64,000 nt of DNA from Ignatzschineria indica (GCF_003121925.1 NZ_QEWR01000003.1:62001-126000), one strand, 5' to 3'; counted from the first letter of the stretch, positions 31,241 through 39,746 are shown. Program-made: numbers and translations. Notes: generated from the sequence alone by a model not told the origin.

Positions 31241-31895
31241 AACAATCCCCACTCCTCAAATACTTGCTTCACATCACTATCAATCGCAGGCTTTTTATAG
31301 AGATTTGGAAAATGCTTAGAAAGATCAACTTTCCCTTTACTGTTTACCTGCTCAAACATAGAAGAAATAAGCCCCACAGATTGCTCAACCCTACTTCCAA
31401 TATTTAACGATCCCTTTTCTCTCATGTATCGCATCCAAATAGAGACCTCTTTGTGACTTAAATTTTCTTGAGATTCTTTAATAGAGTTCCCCCCTATCTG
31501 ATTTAGCACCATCTCGCACCAAAACTCCTCTAAAGAAGTTAAAGGGGGTTCTACTTTCCCTCAGAACTACCCTTGCTTTCTGAAAAGTTATTAAAAGCAT
31601 TTACCGCAGCCATAAGCGCAAAAACAAGGTCAGCACTTAGAGATTTATCAGCAGTTCCTTTTATTTGTTCTTTCGTAAAAATTGGCTCGCCTTTTTCATT
31701 GCAAATTGAATAGGCAATTCTTTCTGCTAATAAATCCATCGTTGCTTCTTTATCACTTTCAGGCTCCGATCTCATTACTAATGCAAACGATAAAGGCCTG
31801 ATAAATACAGTTGCAGTATGCTTTTTGCCATCCTCATCTGTTATCTCAATCTCTCTTCTAACTGGCCCCAAATTTAATACATCTTCTAATTTCAT
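31237..31895 (-). CDS. Tail assembly chaperone GT fusion (by -1 frameshift)
   Basis: The G-like frame (31551-31895) ends GGA AAG TAG and holds the heptamer G GGA AAG at 31554-31560, identical to the lambda G-T slippery site. After a -1 slip the reading continues GTA GAA CCC ... without a stop into the T-like frame ending at 31237, giving about 219 residues. In lambda the rare GT product recruits tape measure and tube protein during tail assembly. The T part (LEEFWCEMVLNQIGG...) also contains an in-frame ATG at 31512, but the frame open through to the slip site argues for the fusion. Confidence 0.85.
31551..31895 (-). CDS. Tail assembly chaperone G-like protein
   Basis: A 114-residue protein, the unshifted product: VRREIEITDEDGKKHTATVFIRPLSFALVMRSE with a helical C-terminal half. 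Typical size and place (between tail tube and tape measure, here interrupted by a small accessory cassette). Its last codons form the frameshift site described under the fusion entry. Confidence 0.85.
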   Translation of the reverse strand: MKLEDVLNLGPVRREIEITDEDGKKHTATVFIRPLSFALVMRSEPESDKEATMDLLAERIAYSICNEKGEPIFTKEQIKGTADKSLSADLVFALMAAVNAFNNFSESKGSSEGK

Positions 31896-31930
31896 TTATG
31901 CTTTCTCCCTTAAATTTTGCTCATAAAAAA

Positions 31931-31948
31931 AGCTCGCTTATGCGAGCT
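31931..31948 (-). terminator. Terminator of the small secreted/membrane cassette
   Basis: A perfect 7-bp stem (AGCTCGC/GCGAGCT) with a 4-nt loop, then seven T on the minus strand. Lies 20 bases after the 31968 gene. Confidence 0.88.
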
Positions 31949-31967
31949 ATATAATTAATGATTTTTA

Positions 31968-32474
31968 TCATATAGAATCTGTACCATCCTTGTTATTACC
32001 AAACTCCATATAATCAAACCATGCCTGACTTCTATACATCAATTCCACAAACTCTATTGTTTCTTCATCTTTCAATAACAAAAAAATATCTATCTCTTTA
32101 ACGATATCACTCTTGCTTGGCTTGAGTTTTCCAGATATGCCGCTGATTTCAAAAGTTAGATCTTTTAAATTAAGCCCCCACCTATCTGATATTTTTTTTA
32201 AAAAATCATTCTTATCAAGACTACTATTAAAGCTTGATGTCAGTCTAACGCTTACAATATTCCCGTTTACAACATCCACATCTTGCATAATGTAAAAATC
32301 ATCACTGGAATATAAACGATACCTCTTCACTCCTCGATCATTAGACTCGAGCCGTAATTTTGAATGTTCCTCTAAAGGGCATCCAATCTTATAGTTTCTA
32401 ACCTCCTCATAAGGCTGATCACAAGCAAACGACAATCCGAACATCAATACAGGTAACAACAATAAACGCTTCAT
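31968..32474 (-). CDS. Secreted/lipoprotein-like accessory protein
   Basis: A 168-residue protein with a clear Sec signal peptide (MKRLLLLPVLMFGLSFAC). The A-C junction at 17-18 could be a lipobox, though with Phe at -2 it is not perfect. Three further residues after the start are consistent with export. The mature part is not recognised. It is not a known tail component; it sits in a cassette between the tail tube and tail chaperone genes with its own terminator, so a lysogenic-conversion role is plausible. Confidence 0.6.
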   Translation of the reverse strand: MKRLLLLPVLMFGLSFACDQPYEEVRNYKIGCPLEEHSKLRLESNDRGVKRYRLYSSDDFYIMQDVDVVNGNIVSVRLTSSFNSSLDKNDFLKKISDRWGLNLKDLTFEISGISGKLKPSKSDIVKEIDIFLLLKDEETIEFVELMYRSQAWFDYMEFGNNKDGTDSI

Positions 32475-32542
32475 AAGATCTCCTAAATTTGTTTAGTTAA
32501 TCTTACCCTAGCTGTCTTTTTTAGTTAAAATTGATTTCATAT

Positions 32543-32743
32543 CTAGCCTCGAAGAAAGTACAACAAAGTAAACAATACCGGCGCCGCTCCAAAGCAAATA
32601 AACATAATTGAAGCACCAATACTCTTGATTAAAATAGCTTTTCCTGCAGCTTTCTCAGAAGCTTTACCTTCAAGTGTGGTTTCCATACTCACCCCCAATG
32701 TTAGACATTTCGTTAGTTTTTCAATATACTTATCTTTATCCAT
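32543..32743 (-). CDS. Small membrane protein
   Basis: A 66-residue protein with a charged, helical start and one or two C-terminal hydrophobic segments (AILIKSIGASIMFICFGAAPVLFTLLYFL). AAGGAG lies in front. First gene of the cassette that also holds the secreted protein. Function unknown. Confidence 0.6.
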   Translation of the reverse strand: MDKDKYIEKLTKCLTLGVSMETTLEGKASEKAAGKAILIKSIGASIMFICFGAAPVLFTLLYFLRG

Positions 32744-32773
32744 AGATTGGTTGATCTCCTTATTAGATCAATC

Positions 32774-32811
32774 AAAAAGCGTTGAGTGTTTGCCGCACTA
32801 CAACGCTTTTT
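32774..32811. terminator. Bidirectional terminator between tail tube gene and accessory cassette
   Basis: An 11-bp stem (AAAAAGCGTTG / CAACGCTTTTT) with a second inner stem AGTG/CACT. T runs on both strands. Confidence 0.88.
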
Positions 32812-32825
32812 TTATGTATTAAAAA

Positions 32826-32837
32826 CCCCTTTCGGGG
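32826..32837 (-). terminator. Terminator after the tail tube gene
   Basis: CCCC-GAAA-GGGG with five T on the minus strand, 17 bases after the tail tube stop. Short but GC-closed with a stable GAAA loop; the late operon must be read through or antiterminated. Confidence 0.75.
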
Positions 32838-32854
32838 CTTATGTGAACAGTTAA

Positions 32855-33403
32855 CTATTTGTCACCAGTTTTAGGAGAGGTTTGAGTTGTAGTTTTTACA
32901 ACTCCCGGCTTTTTCAAAGTAGGAATAGGCTGACTAGCAGTGCTGATCGGCGATGTTACTTTCGTATTATCATCTTCCGGGAACTCTAATGGAAAATCTC
33001 CTAACTCTCCATCCCATTGCACCCAGCTTCGATCCGTAGGAAGTGTTACTACCCCATCTACTAACTTTGGAATCTCTCCGCCGTCACTCGGACCATCGCC
33101 CATCCCTAAAATCCAATGCAATGACTTTCTAGCCATAAACATATCAAGTAAATAATGATGGCTTGGCTCATCCGTTGATAGTTGGATTGCAATTGAGCCA
33201 TCACTGGGTTCACCTAGCCCTGTTCGATAAGTGTTGGTTTTTGTTTCTTTTACGTTCGTCGTTTTAATTTTCTTTCGTGGTGCTGATCCAGGATCAATAC
33301 CTACCACTTCTTCGATTTCAGTTAAAACTAAAGTATCTGATGCTGCCGACTCAGGCCCTACTGTAAAAATACGCATACCCTGCGTCCAAACTAATCCACT
33401 CAT
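32855..33403 (-). CDS. Phage tail tube (major tail) protein
   Basis: A 182-residue protein of the lambda V-like tail tube group: GSIAIQLSTDEPSHHYLLDMFMARKS and a beta-rich middle, with a disordered C-terminal tail rich in Thr/Ser/Lys (about 145-182). Placed directly after the tail completion gene. The family assignment comes from size, order and beta pattern more than from motifs. Confidence 0.72.
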   Translation of the reverse strand: MSGLVWTQGMRIFTVGPESAASDTLVLTEIEEVVGIDPGSAPRKKIKTTNVKETKTNTYRTGLGEPSDGSIAIQLSTDEPSHHYLLDMFMARKSLHWILGMGDGPSDGGEIPKLVDGVVTLPTDRSWVQWDGELGDFPLEFPEDDNTKVTSPISTASQPIPTLKKPGVVKTTTQTSPKTGDK

Positions 33404-33404
33404 A

Positions 33405-33770
33405 CTAATTTCCTTTTCTAATAAAACTCATATCAATCGTTCTTCGATACAACTTTGTTCCCGCTTCAGGTAACGGTCCTATTCTTAAAACAGCAATGCC
33501 CTTCCCAAGAAAGGCACTCTCAAGAATCTCTCCTATTTTTTTGGCCTCATTCCCATTTTTCGCATAAATATCAAACTGGACTCTGTGCTTGTTCAGCATC
33601 GATTTATTTTTGATGCCGTAATTAGGAGTCTCTGTAATGTTCGTCCATACTGCATACGGAGCATTAGGATCTTCTCTCGTAATGCCATAGGGATAAATCT
33701 TGTTTTTCCCTTTAAAATATTCTTGAATCTCAGGAGACTTTGTAACTACATCCCATATAAAATCGTCCAT
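33405..33770 (-). CDS. Tail completion protein (DUF3168-like)
   Basis: A 121-residue tail terminator-like protein: PYGITREDPNAPYAVWTNITETPNYG, then HRVQFDIYAKNGNEAKKIGEILESAF. The HxxQxxxxx-N-xxA-xxI pattern is typical of the DUF3168/lambda U group that caps the tail tube. Lies upstream of tail tube as usual. Confidence 0.8.
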   Translation of the reverse strand: MDDFIWDVVTKSPEIQEYFKGKNKIYPYGITREDPNAPYAVWTNITETPNYGIKNKSMLNKHRVQFDIYAKNGNEAKKIGEILESAFLGKGIAVLRIGPLPEAGTKLYRRTIDMSFIRKGN

Positions 33771-33790
33771 TTATTTCACCCAATAAAAAA

Positions 33791-33806
33791 GCCCGCCTAA
33801 GCGAGC
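33791..33806 (-). terminator. Terminator of the HIRAN cassette
   Basis: GCTCGC-TTAG-GCGGGC on the minus strand (one G-U pair) followed by six T. About 30 bases after the HIRAN gene; nearly the same sequence as the terminators at 26329 and 31931. Confidence 0.85.
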
Positions 33807-33835
33807 CTATATAAAACAGTAAAAACACATCTCTT

Positions 33836-34807
33836 CTATTTTTTAAGTTTTGGATATTTTTCTAATAGCTTATTATAAAACATCTCATTATTACTTTTAA
33901 TTTCATCCCACGAGATAGCTTCAGATTCTAGTTCCTCTAAAGTCTTTAAGACCTGAAGTTCACTCGGCATTTTTATTTCATCATAAAGAAATATAACCCC
34001 ATTATCCCTATCACGCCAATCCTCTAATAAATCTAAAATAACCCTTTCTCGCTTCTGATAAGTCATTAGCTTTTCTTTCAGATCCCTATCTTCTGACGAC
34101 CTAATTTCAATTTTTTTATCAGCGATATATTGATCTACGTTTAGTGAATTAATACTTTCATCTCTCTTAATTCCCATATAATCAAAAAATCTCTTTTGAT
34201 CTCTATTTAAAGGTATTGATTTAGCTCGCTTCTGGTCACTATCCTCAAACGAAACACTGGAAATAACTTTAGCTATATCCTTCATAGGAGGCATATCTAA
34301 AACAACGCCGAAGCTCCCCTCATTTCTACTATTTTTCCATCCCCCAATTATTTTTGCCTTCACTAAAATAACAACGTGAGAGTTTAAATGCAGCTTTCCC
34401 TTTTCACGTATCAAAGCGTGAGCATCCCTTTGGCTCAGATGTCCAACTTGTTTTCCCTCAATATACACCGCCTGAGCATTTGGATCATATCTATTAGCTG
34501 GCACATGTTGCAACTCAGCAATTACCTCAAGGGATTTTGATTCTTCTTCTTTTGCTCCGGCTATTGTTAATAAACTTCTCTGATAGTGACTTTCGCCGAC
34601 AACTTCACAGTTATAAGAACTATTCCACGAAAGATATCTTTTTTGAACTACACTCAATTCAGCACTAGTTTTTTGAGACTCAATGCTATTGCCTCCACTC
34701 CCCCTAGAGGACATCTCCTCTAGTCTTTTCTTAGACCAATCCAGCCATCGATTCACCATATAAACAACAAATATTACAATAACGATGGCTACAATAAGCT
34801 TAATCAT
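33836..34807 (-). CDS. Membrane-anchored HIRAN-domain protein
   Basis: A 323-residue protein (start taken at 34807, where a hydrophobic anchor begins directly). The first about 20 residues form one transmembrane helix (IKLIVAIVIVIFVVYMV). A HIRAN domain follows at about 65-145: YNCEVVGESHYQRSLLTI, then IAELQHVPANRYDPNAQAVYIEGKQVGHLSQRDAHALI. HIRAN domains usually bind DNA ends or stalled forks in helicases; here no helicase is present and the domain is tethered to the membrane. The C-terminal half is helical and not recognised. Inserted between tail completion and gp10-like genes. Confidence 0.65.
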   Translation of the reverse strand: MIKLIVAIVIVIFVVYMVNRWLDWSKKRLEEMSSRGSGGNSIESQKTSAELSVVQKRYLSWNSSYNCEVVGESHYQRSLLTIAGAKEEESKSLEVIAELQHVPANRYDPNAQAVYIEGKQVGHLSQRDAHALIREKGKLHLNSHVVILVKAKIIGGWKNSRNEGSFGVVLDMPPMKDIAKVISSVSFEDSDQKRAKSIPLNRDQKRFFDYMGIKRDESINSLNVDQYIADKKIEIRSSEDRDLKEKLMTYQKRERVILDLLEDWRDRDNGVIFLYDEIKMPSELQVLKTLEELESEAISWDEIKSNNEMFYNKLLEKYPKLKK

Positions 34808-34893
34808 AATCAATAACCCTATAAAACACCTAAATAAAATATATTTACATAAATAATACATAGGTTTTTTAATAAATCATCATTAATCGAGAA

Positions 34894-35343
34894 CTACTTA
34901 ATAACCTTATCCAGCTCTTCCTTAAAAGAACTGATAAACACTGCCGCCGCTTCTTGTTGCTTAGCTGCCATTGCCGGTCGCATAAATGGTTTTGCTTCCA
35001 TTTTAACTGTGCCAAACTCAATTAGCCGCCAGTACCAAGTATCGCCACCGGATGGATTTTTATCATCATTTGGCTCACCGCCTCCACGTACACCTACACG
35101 ATACTTGACTGCATCCTGTGGAGTATTTCTCTTACTTGATTTTTGAACTGTAATATTTTTAGATATATTTTCCGGAGACTTTGGATCATCTATTAATTCA
35201 GCTCTTCTCTTTGCTTCTGTTGCTACTACTTTCGCGGCTTCTCTTAATGCTTTCGGGGCAACTTCCTCTACAACTTCAAGTTGAGTTTTTTTGAGCCGCT
35301 TAATTAGCTCATCAACTCCTTTAAGATCGAATTTCATTCCCAT
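34894..35343 (-). CDS. HK97 gp10-family head-tail protein
   Basis: A 149-residue protein: MKFDLKGVDELIKRLKK, ALREAAKVVATEAKRRAEL, and WYWRLIEFGTVKMEAKPFMRPAM. This is the HK97 gp10/lambda Z pattern (neck/tail attachment). The start is set at 35343 after an AGAGGT site, 32 codons inside the longest open frame, whose extra part does not fit the family. Confidence 0.85.
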   Translation of the reverse strand: MGMKFDLKGVDELIKRLKKTQLEVVEEVAPKALREAAKVVATEAKRRAELIDDPKSPENISKNITVQKSSKRNTPQDAVKYRVGVRGGGEPNDDKNPSGGDTWYWRLIEFGTVKMEAKPFMRPAMAAKQQEAAAVFISSFKEELDKVIK

Positions 35344-35426
35344 ATACACCTCTTCAGTTGTAAAGTAATCTTTGACTACTGAACTCTCCGGTATTTCCGG
35401 ATAGTTGAATTTTAGACAATAAAAAA

Positions 35427-35443
35427 CCCCAATAATCAAGGGG
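35427..35443 (-). terminator. Terminator of the HNH cassette
   Basis: CCCC...GGGG with a 9-nt loop, then six T on the minus strand. It lies about 160 bases after the HNH gene and before the gp10-like gene. Confidence 0.6.
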
Positions 35444-35602
35444 CTGCTATATTAATTTACATGATAATTAAATTATAAAATTAGTTGCTTACACTTAGGT
35501 ATTCCAAAATATTAATCAAGAATTCTTGGCCTATGGATAGCTATTTTCTCTAGTCATTATTGATGTTTTCTTTATTCTCATTCATTACTTTCAAGTTAAA
35601 GC

Positions 35603-36715
35603 TTACATTCTAAAGACCCTAGCTGGATGTGTCGCAAAATAAGATCCTGATGCAATGCAGGATATATTTATAACTAACTCACCCTCTTCTTCTATAATGC
35701 TCCTTACTCTCCCAACTATCGTTTGCTTTGTGTGACCACTCATCCAACAATGTCTAGCTGAACTGCTCAAACAAAACCAAGGATTAAAACTATATTCAAT
35801 TTTAATCCCATGCCCTCGATAATAAGCTTTTTTATTCTTTTTTTTATTATCCTCGATTTTATCTACATCTTTAAAATAAAAATCAGCCTGTAAAGCAATG
35901 AAAGAACCATCTTTAATCATCGACTTCAGCCAGCCTTTCTGCTTTAGGTTCTCCGTAATATCGATAATTGGTAATCTTCTTAATGTTACTTCCAAAACTG
36001 TTGCCAAATAATCAGCAATATACTTGCCGTCCCAAAAATCAAGATAATAAAAATCTGTAGATGGTCTTTTTACAGGCCATTCCTCCTCATCAATAAGAAT
36101 ATTATTTTGATCTAAGAATCCTTTATCTCTCAAAATTTCATATGTTACTTTATTTAAATCAGAAGGTATTATCTCCAATTTCTTTTTAAGAAATATCTCA
36201 AACAGCCTAGGTATATTAATCCACGCCCAACTCGACGATTCACTCGAGTATTTTAGATGATAAAGTTCAATTATATCTTGTTTCTCACAATCTTCTTCCC
36301 AACTTCTTTTATACCCTCTTACTCTATCTGCCGTTAAAGTAAGACTTAAATCCCTTTTAGTATGTGCTTCATCATGGTGATCAAGACATAAAACAGCTAA
36401 ATTTTCTTCACTATGATCTCTAGACTCACTCCATTCTATAATATGATGAAGAATAATAGGTTTTGAAGAATCTCTACAAATACAGCAAGTATGTTTATTT
36501 TTATACATGACTCTATTTAAAATAGAAGGCGGAATAGGTGGCCTTTTCTCTAAAAATAACTTATGAACCTGATCTTCGGAAAGCCCTTTATCTATTAGCT
36601 CATCTTCAGTCATCATTTTCATTTTTTGCAATGTGTAACCTAAGTTGGCCAAATTTTGTGCTAATGTGCTATCAATACCTCTTGATAATAACGCATTTAT
36701 TGTTTTGCCAGACAT
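35603..36715 (-). CDS. HNH endonuclease-domain accessory protein
   Basis: A 370-residue protein (start at 36715 after AAAGAGAA). The first 60 residues resemble a helix-hairpin-helix/SAM-like module (INALLSRGIDSTLAQNLANLGYTL; TEDELIDKGLSEDQVHKLF). A HNH nuclease follows: CCICRDSSKPIILHHIIEWSESRDHSEENLAVLCLDHHDEAHT with two CxxC-type ligands and the HH...N...H core. The C-terminal 200 residues are not recognised. It is inserted between the gp10-like and head closure genes and is not a structural protein; a homing or defence nuclease is possible. Confidence 0.7.
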   Translation of the reverse strand: MSGKTINALLSRGIDSTLAQNLANLGYTLQKMKMMTEDELIDKGLSEDQVHKLFLEKRPPIPPSILNRVMYKNKHTCCICRDSSKPIILHHIIEWSESRDHSEENLAVLCLDHHDEAHTKRDLSLTLTADRVRGYKRSWEEDCEKQDIIELYHLKYSSESSSWAWINIPRLFEIFLKKKLEIIPSDLNKVTYEILRDKGFLDQNNILIDEEEWPVKRPSTDFYYLDFWDGKYIADYLATVLEVTLRRLPIIDITENLKQKGWLKSMIKDGSFIALQADFYFKDVDKIEDNKKKNKKAYYRGHGIKIEYSFNPWFCLSSSARHCWMSGHTKQTIVGRVRSIIEEEGELVINISCIASGSYFATHPARVFRM

Positions 36716-36772
36716 TTCTCTTTTGCCCTTATTAAAAATAAGTAAGATATAATATACCAAATTACTATATTT

Positions 36773-37111
36773 TTATTTAATATAAGATAATCCTTTATTG
36801 ACAGAAAGTGTTAACCATTGAAGCCCACTTTCATTATCCGGCATCACGCCCTCGATTTCGTAAAGCTCTTCACGAAACTTAATGCGCATCTTTGCATTAA
36901 TGTTCTTGTCGTATCTCACTTGTATTCGAGCTTTTACTTCTGATAATTCCGCACCGCTTGCAACAAGTTCTTTTGTGCTTAGAAAAGTGACTTTTGCAGC
37001 TACGTTTTTTCGGTATTCGCTCCACTCTTCATCACGATAAGGCCCATCTTTAATTGTTACTTGCTCAATAGTGATTCTATGTCGTAATGATCCCGCTTTA
37101 ACTCCTTTCAT
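36773..37111 (-). CDS. Head closure (head-tail joining) protein
   Basis: A 112-residue head-tail adaptor: AGSLRHRITIEQVTIKDGPYRDEEWSEYRKNVAAKVTFLSTKEL and VRYDKNINAKMRIKFREELYEIEGV. This matches the Phage_H_T_join group. A very strong AGGAGG site precedes the ATG. Confidence 0.85.
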   Translation of the reverse strand: MKGVKAGSLRHRITIEQVTIKDGPYRDEEWSEYRKNVAAKVTFLSTKELVASGAELSEVKARIQVRYDKNINAKMRIKFREELYEIEGVMPDNESGLQWLTLSVNKGLSYIK

Positions 37112-37119
37112 GCTTCCTC

Positions 37120-37416
37120 CTACTGCACTGTTGGCTCGCGAAGAGGATAGAGTATTGCTGTCACAAAATTTGGAAGCATGCCATGAGCGTAATCTCTATC
37201 TTCATCATTATCGCGATCTTTATACATCTTTCCGACATATGCCAATGTTGCGTATTTAGCTTCTATCGGCGCATTCTCAGCGGACAGATCATCACGTTTA
37301 AGATACCTAGCAACTGCAGCGCTTGCTGTTTTGATGTAAAGATTAATTAGCTCATCGTCAAACTCATGATCCACATAGCATTGATGCTTCGCTTCTTCTA
37401 AAGTTACTAGCATCAT
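37120..37416 (-). CDS. Head-tail connector protein (gp6-like)
   Basis: A 98-residue protein: LVTLEEAKHQCYVDHEFDDELINLYIKTASAAVARYL and the pattern PIEAKYATLAYVGKMYKDRD. This is the HK97 gp6-type connector that forms a ring below the portal. Its start overlaps the end of the collagen-like gene (ATGA). Confidence 0.85.
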   Translation of the reverse strand: MMLVTLEEAKHQCYVDHEFDDELINLYIKTASAAVARYLKRDDLSAENAPIEAKYATLAYVGKMYKDRDNDEDRDYAHGMLPNFVTAILYPLREPTVQ

Positions 37417-38411
37417 GATCCCAGCCCTCTTCTAATGCTTGCCAAGTACTCTTTTTCTGAGCCTTTAAAGCCATTTTGAAGAGCAAGCTCATAAACGCTC
37501 ATTCCAGAACTCCCTTTTTCTCCCTGTCTCCCATGCTTTACAGCTAACTGCCAATACCCTTTCTCTGCCGAAATTGGGCGTTCACTAGTTGCTTTAAGGC
37601 ATGTCCAAAGACTTCCATTATCAGTAACAGTATCCCCAATTTGATAGTTTTGAGCATCTTTATAAACGCCTTTGTATATCATCGCAGGAATAGAAAACTC
37701 ATATGATTTAGTATTGCCTTCCGCTACAAACTTGAGTGAAACTGTGCGCTCACCGTCGAATTCTACTTTGATATCATCAAAACCGACACCATCTTTCCCA
37801 TCACGACCATCTTTTCCGTTTTGGCCATCTTTACCATCTTTCCCAAATTGCTTTTCGGCAAACTCAAGTTGAGTACCTTTAAAGCCGTGATCTACGGCAA
37901 TTTCATAGGCTGACTTTCCGGGAGCACCATCGGCACCATTTGAGCCGTCTTTACCGTTCTCACCATCTTTACCATCTTTACCATCTTTCCCAAATTGCTT
38001 TTCGGCAAACTCAAGCTCAGTTCCCTTAAAGCCATATTTAACAGCGATGTCGTAAGCAGACTTACCATCCTGTCCGTTTTCGCCATCTCTGCCATCCTGT
38101 CCATCCTTGCCGTCGCATCCATCCTTTCCATCTTTGATGCTTTCAAGCTTCATCTTGTAAGGAGCAAACATAAGATCCAACATCTCTTTTGCTACTAGCG
38201 AATCAAAACTCTTTCCATCTTTACCGTCTTGCCCATCTTTTCCGGGAGTTCCGTCAATACCATCAATGCCTTTCTTAGGAAGTGATTCAACTACTTGCTT
38301 TAATTTAGTATTTTCAGACTCTAAAGATTTAACTTGTGATTCTAAAGCTTGGAATCTTTCATTAATAAAAGATTTAATCACCTCTAAAAGCTGATTTTTC
38401 AATTCATCCAT
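37413..38411 (-). CDS. Collagen-like phage protein
   Basis: A 332-residue protein. A short coiled coil (about 1-45) is followed by several Gly-X-Y blocks (GIDGIDGTPGKDGQDGKDGK; GKDGKDGENGKDGSNGADG; GKDGQNGKDGRDGKDG) that would form triple helices, separated by a repeated module SAYxIAVxxGFKGTxLEFAEKQFG (two copies, a third degenerate copy near the end). Residues about 245-300 resemble a carbohydrate-binding CBM5/12 module (YKGVYKDAQNYQIGDTVTDNGSLWTCLKAT). Such proteins act as fibres. Position between portal and connector is unusual. Confidence 0.75.
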   Translation of the reverse strand: MDELKNQLLEVIKSFINERFQALESQVKSLESENTKLKQVVESLPKKGIDGIDGTPGKDGQDGKDGKSFDSLVAKEMLDLMFAPYKMKLESIKDGKDGCDGKDGQDGRDGENGQDGKSAYDIAVKYGFKGTELEFAEKQFGKDGKDGKDGENGKDGSNGADGAPGKSAYEIAVDHGFKGTQLEFAEKQFGKDGKDGQNGKDGRDGKDGVGFDDIKVEFDGERTVSLKFVAEGNTKSYEFSIPAMIYKGVYKDAQNYQIGDTVTDNGSLWTCLKATSERPISAEKGYWQLAVKHGRQGEKGSSGMSVYELALQNGFKGSEKEYLASIRRGLGS

Positions 38412-39729
38412 TTAATTTAAACCCCTCTATAAGCCCTTTTATCAATGATTTTTCCATCTCTTCCACTTCTTCTGATTTAAGGTCTTTTCCAGTTTTAGCA
38501 AAAGGATCGTCTTTTGCGTCTCTCTTAGAGAGCGCTTCTAGTGAAAAGTTTTGTTGTTGCAAGTAAGGAGTACTCCCACCAGTAACCGGATTTAGCCCTT
38601 CCTCGGCACGAACTTCATTAATAGTTTTAAATGCGGCTTTTAATGCCTCGCTGTGAGACTTGTAACGATTTAATGTATCCATTCTTAGCAAGTTAGTAGT
38701 ATCCAAATCAATCGATTCAGTAACGCCATCTAACTCGTAAGCATCATCAAGAACAGCTTCCATTGACTCAATATGAAAATGTAATGTTTTCTGTAAATAC
38801 TCTAAATAAATGCCTTCGACCGTTTCTTGAGGCCTCTTATCAGAGATACCAGCAAGATATGGATTTACTTTAAATAACGCACAAACAACCTCAGCAGTTA
38901 ACTTTAATTGTTCAATAAGCTGAGAATCTAGCGCTGTCATCGACATGGGCTCAAACTTTAACCCATCACCTAAAACAGCTACTTTTCCAGCACCATTTCC
39001 AGAGTAATTACTCTCCCAGTGTTCTTTCATTCTTTTGGCTGTATCATCAGCAATATTTCCAGGGGCTGTTAATAACCCGCTAGGCACAGCTTTATTACCA
39101 AAAAATGTCGCACTATTTTCTTGGATTTTTAATCCTTGCTCTACAGATGCACTCGCTGCATATAAAGGCGATATGCCAACTAAAGGATGAAACAAACAAT
39201 TGAATCGATCATGGATAACCTCACTCGCCGGCACCATCACTTCCTCATCTATACCAGAGAGTTTATCGCTAGCTAACTTGTAGTAAACATACCCGCTATT
39301 AGACACACAAGGAGTGACGGATTTAGGATCAAGAATATGATGCCCTATGATTACTCCGGCGCTATCTCTAACAGCCAAAACATAGGTGTTTCCATACATT
39401 AATTTTGAATAAATCCACGCTTCTTTGAACTGTATGTGATTTTGATAATAGTTCGGTTTCCTTAGAGATTTTAAATAAGGGCTATCAACTCTCTGAAGTA
39501 CGTCACTACTATTTTTCTTTACTACCACAAAAGGCAACTTGGCGATATCTTGTGATATCAGAGATAAACAAGAAAAAACAGCGTAATGAGTTAAGAGTTT
39601 TTCATTTTGTAGTTTTTTACCATAACCTAAACCACCTGCGAATAGATCTCCAATAAGCATTGGTCGCCAATTTCCCCTTTCGGCAGACTTAGCTCCCTGT
39701 TTTCTACCTCGTCTAAAAAAACTAAACAT
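38404..39729 (-). CDS. HK97-family portal protein
   Basis: A 441-residue portal through which DNA enters the head: THYAVFSCLSLISQDIAKLPFVVVKK, LRKPNYYQNHIQFKEAWIYSKLMYGNTYVLAVRD, and the C-terminal helical VNPYLAGISDKRPQETVEGIYLEYLQKTLHFHIESMEAVL. The ATG at 39729 has AGGT in front; a GTG two codons upstream is possible. Ends overlapping the collagen-like gene by 8 bases. Confidence 0.92.
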   Translation of the reverse strand: MFSFFRRGRKQGAKSAERGNWRPMLIGDLFAGGLGYGKKLQNEKLLTHYAVFSCLSLISQDIAKLPFVVVKKNSSDVLQRVDSPYLKSLRKPNYYQNHIQFKEAWIYSKLMYGNTYVLAVRDSAGVIIGHHILDPKSVTPCVSNSGYVYYKLASDKLSGIDEEVMVPASEVIHDRFNCLFHPLVGISPLYAASASVEQGLKIQENSATFFGNKAVPSGLLTAPGNIADDTAKRMKEHWESNYSGNGAGKVAVLGDGLKFEPMSMTALDSQLIEQLKLTAEVVCALFKVNPYLAGISDKRPQETVEGIYLEYLQKTLHFHIESMEAVLDDAYELDGVTESIDLDTTNLLRMDTLNRYKSHSEALKAAFKTINEVRAEEGLNPVTGGSTPYLQQQNFSLEALSKRDAKDDPFAKTGKDLKSEEVEEMEKSLIKGLIEGFKLNG

Positions 39730-39746
39730 CTTCACCTCATTAAAAA

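Noticed and set aside
37892-38146. Met/Lys/Arg-repeat frame in the collagen-like gene
   Set aside because: Off-frame shadow of the Gly-X-Y codon repeats.
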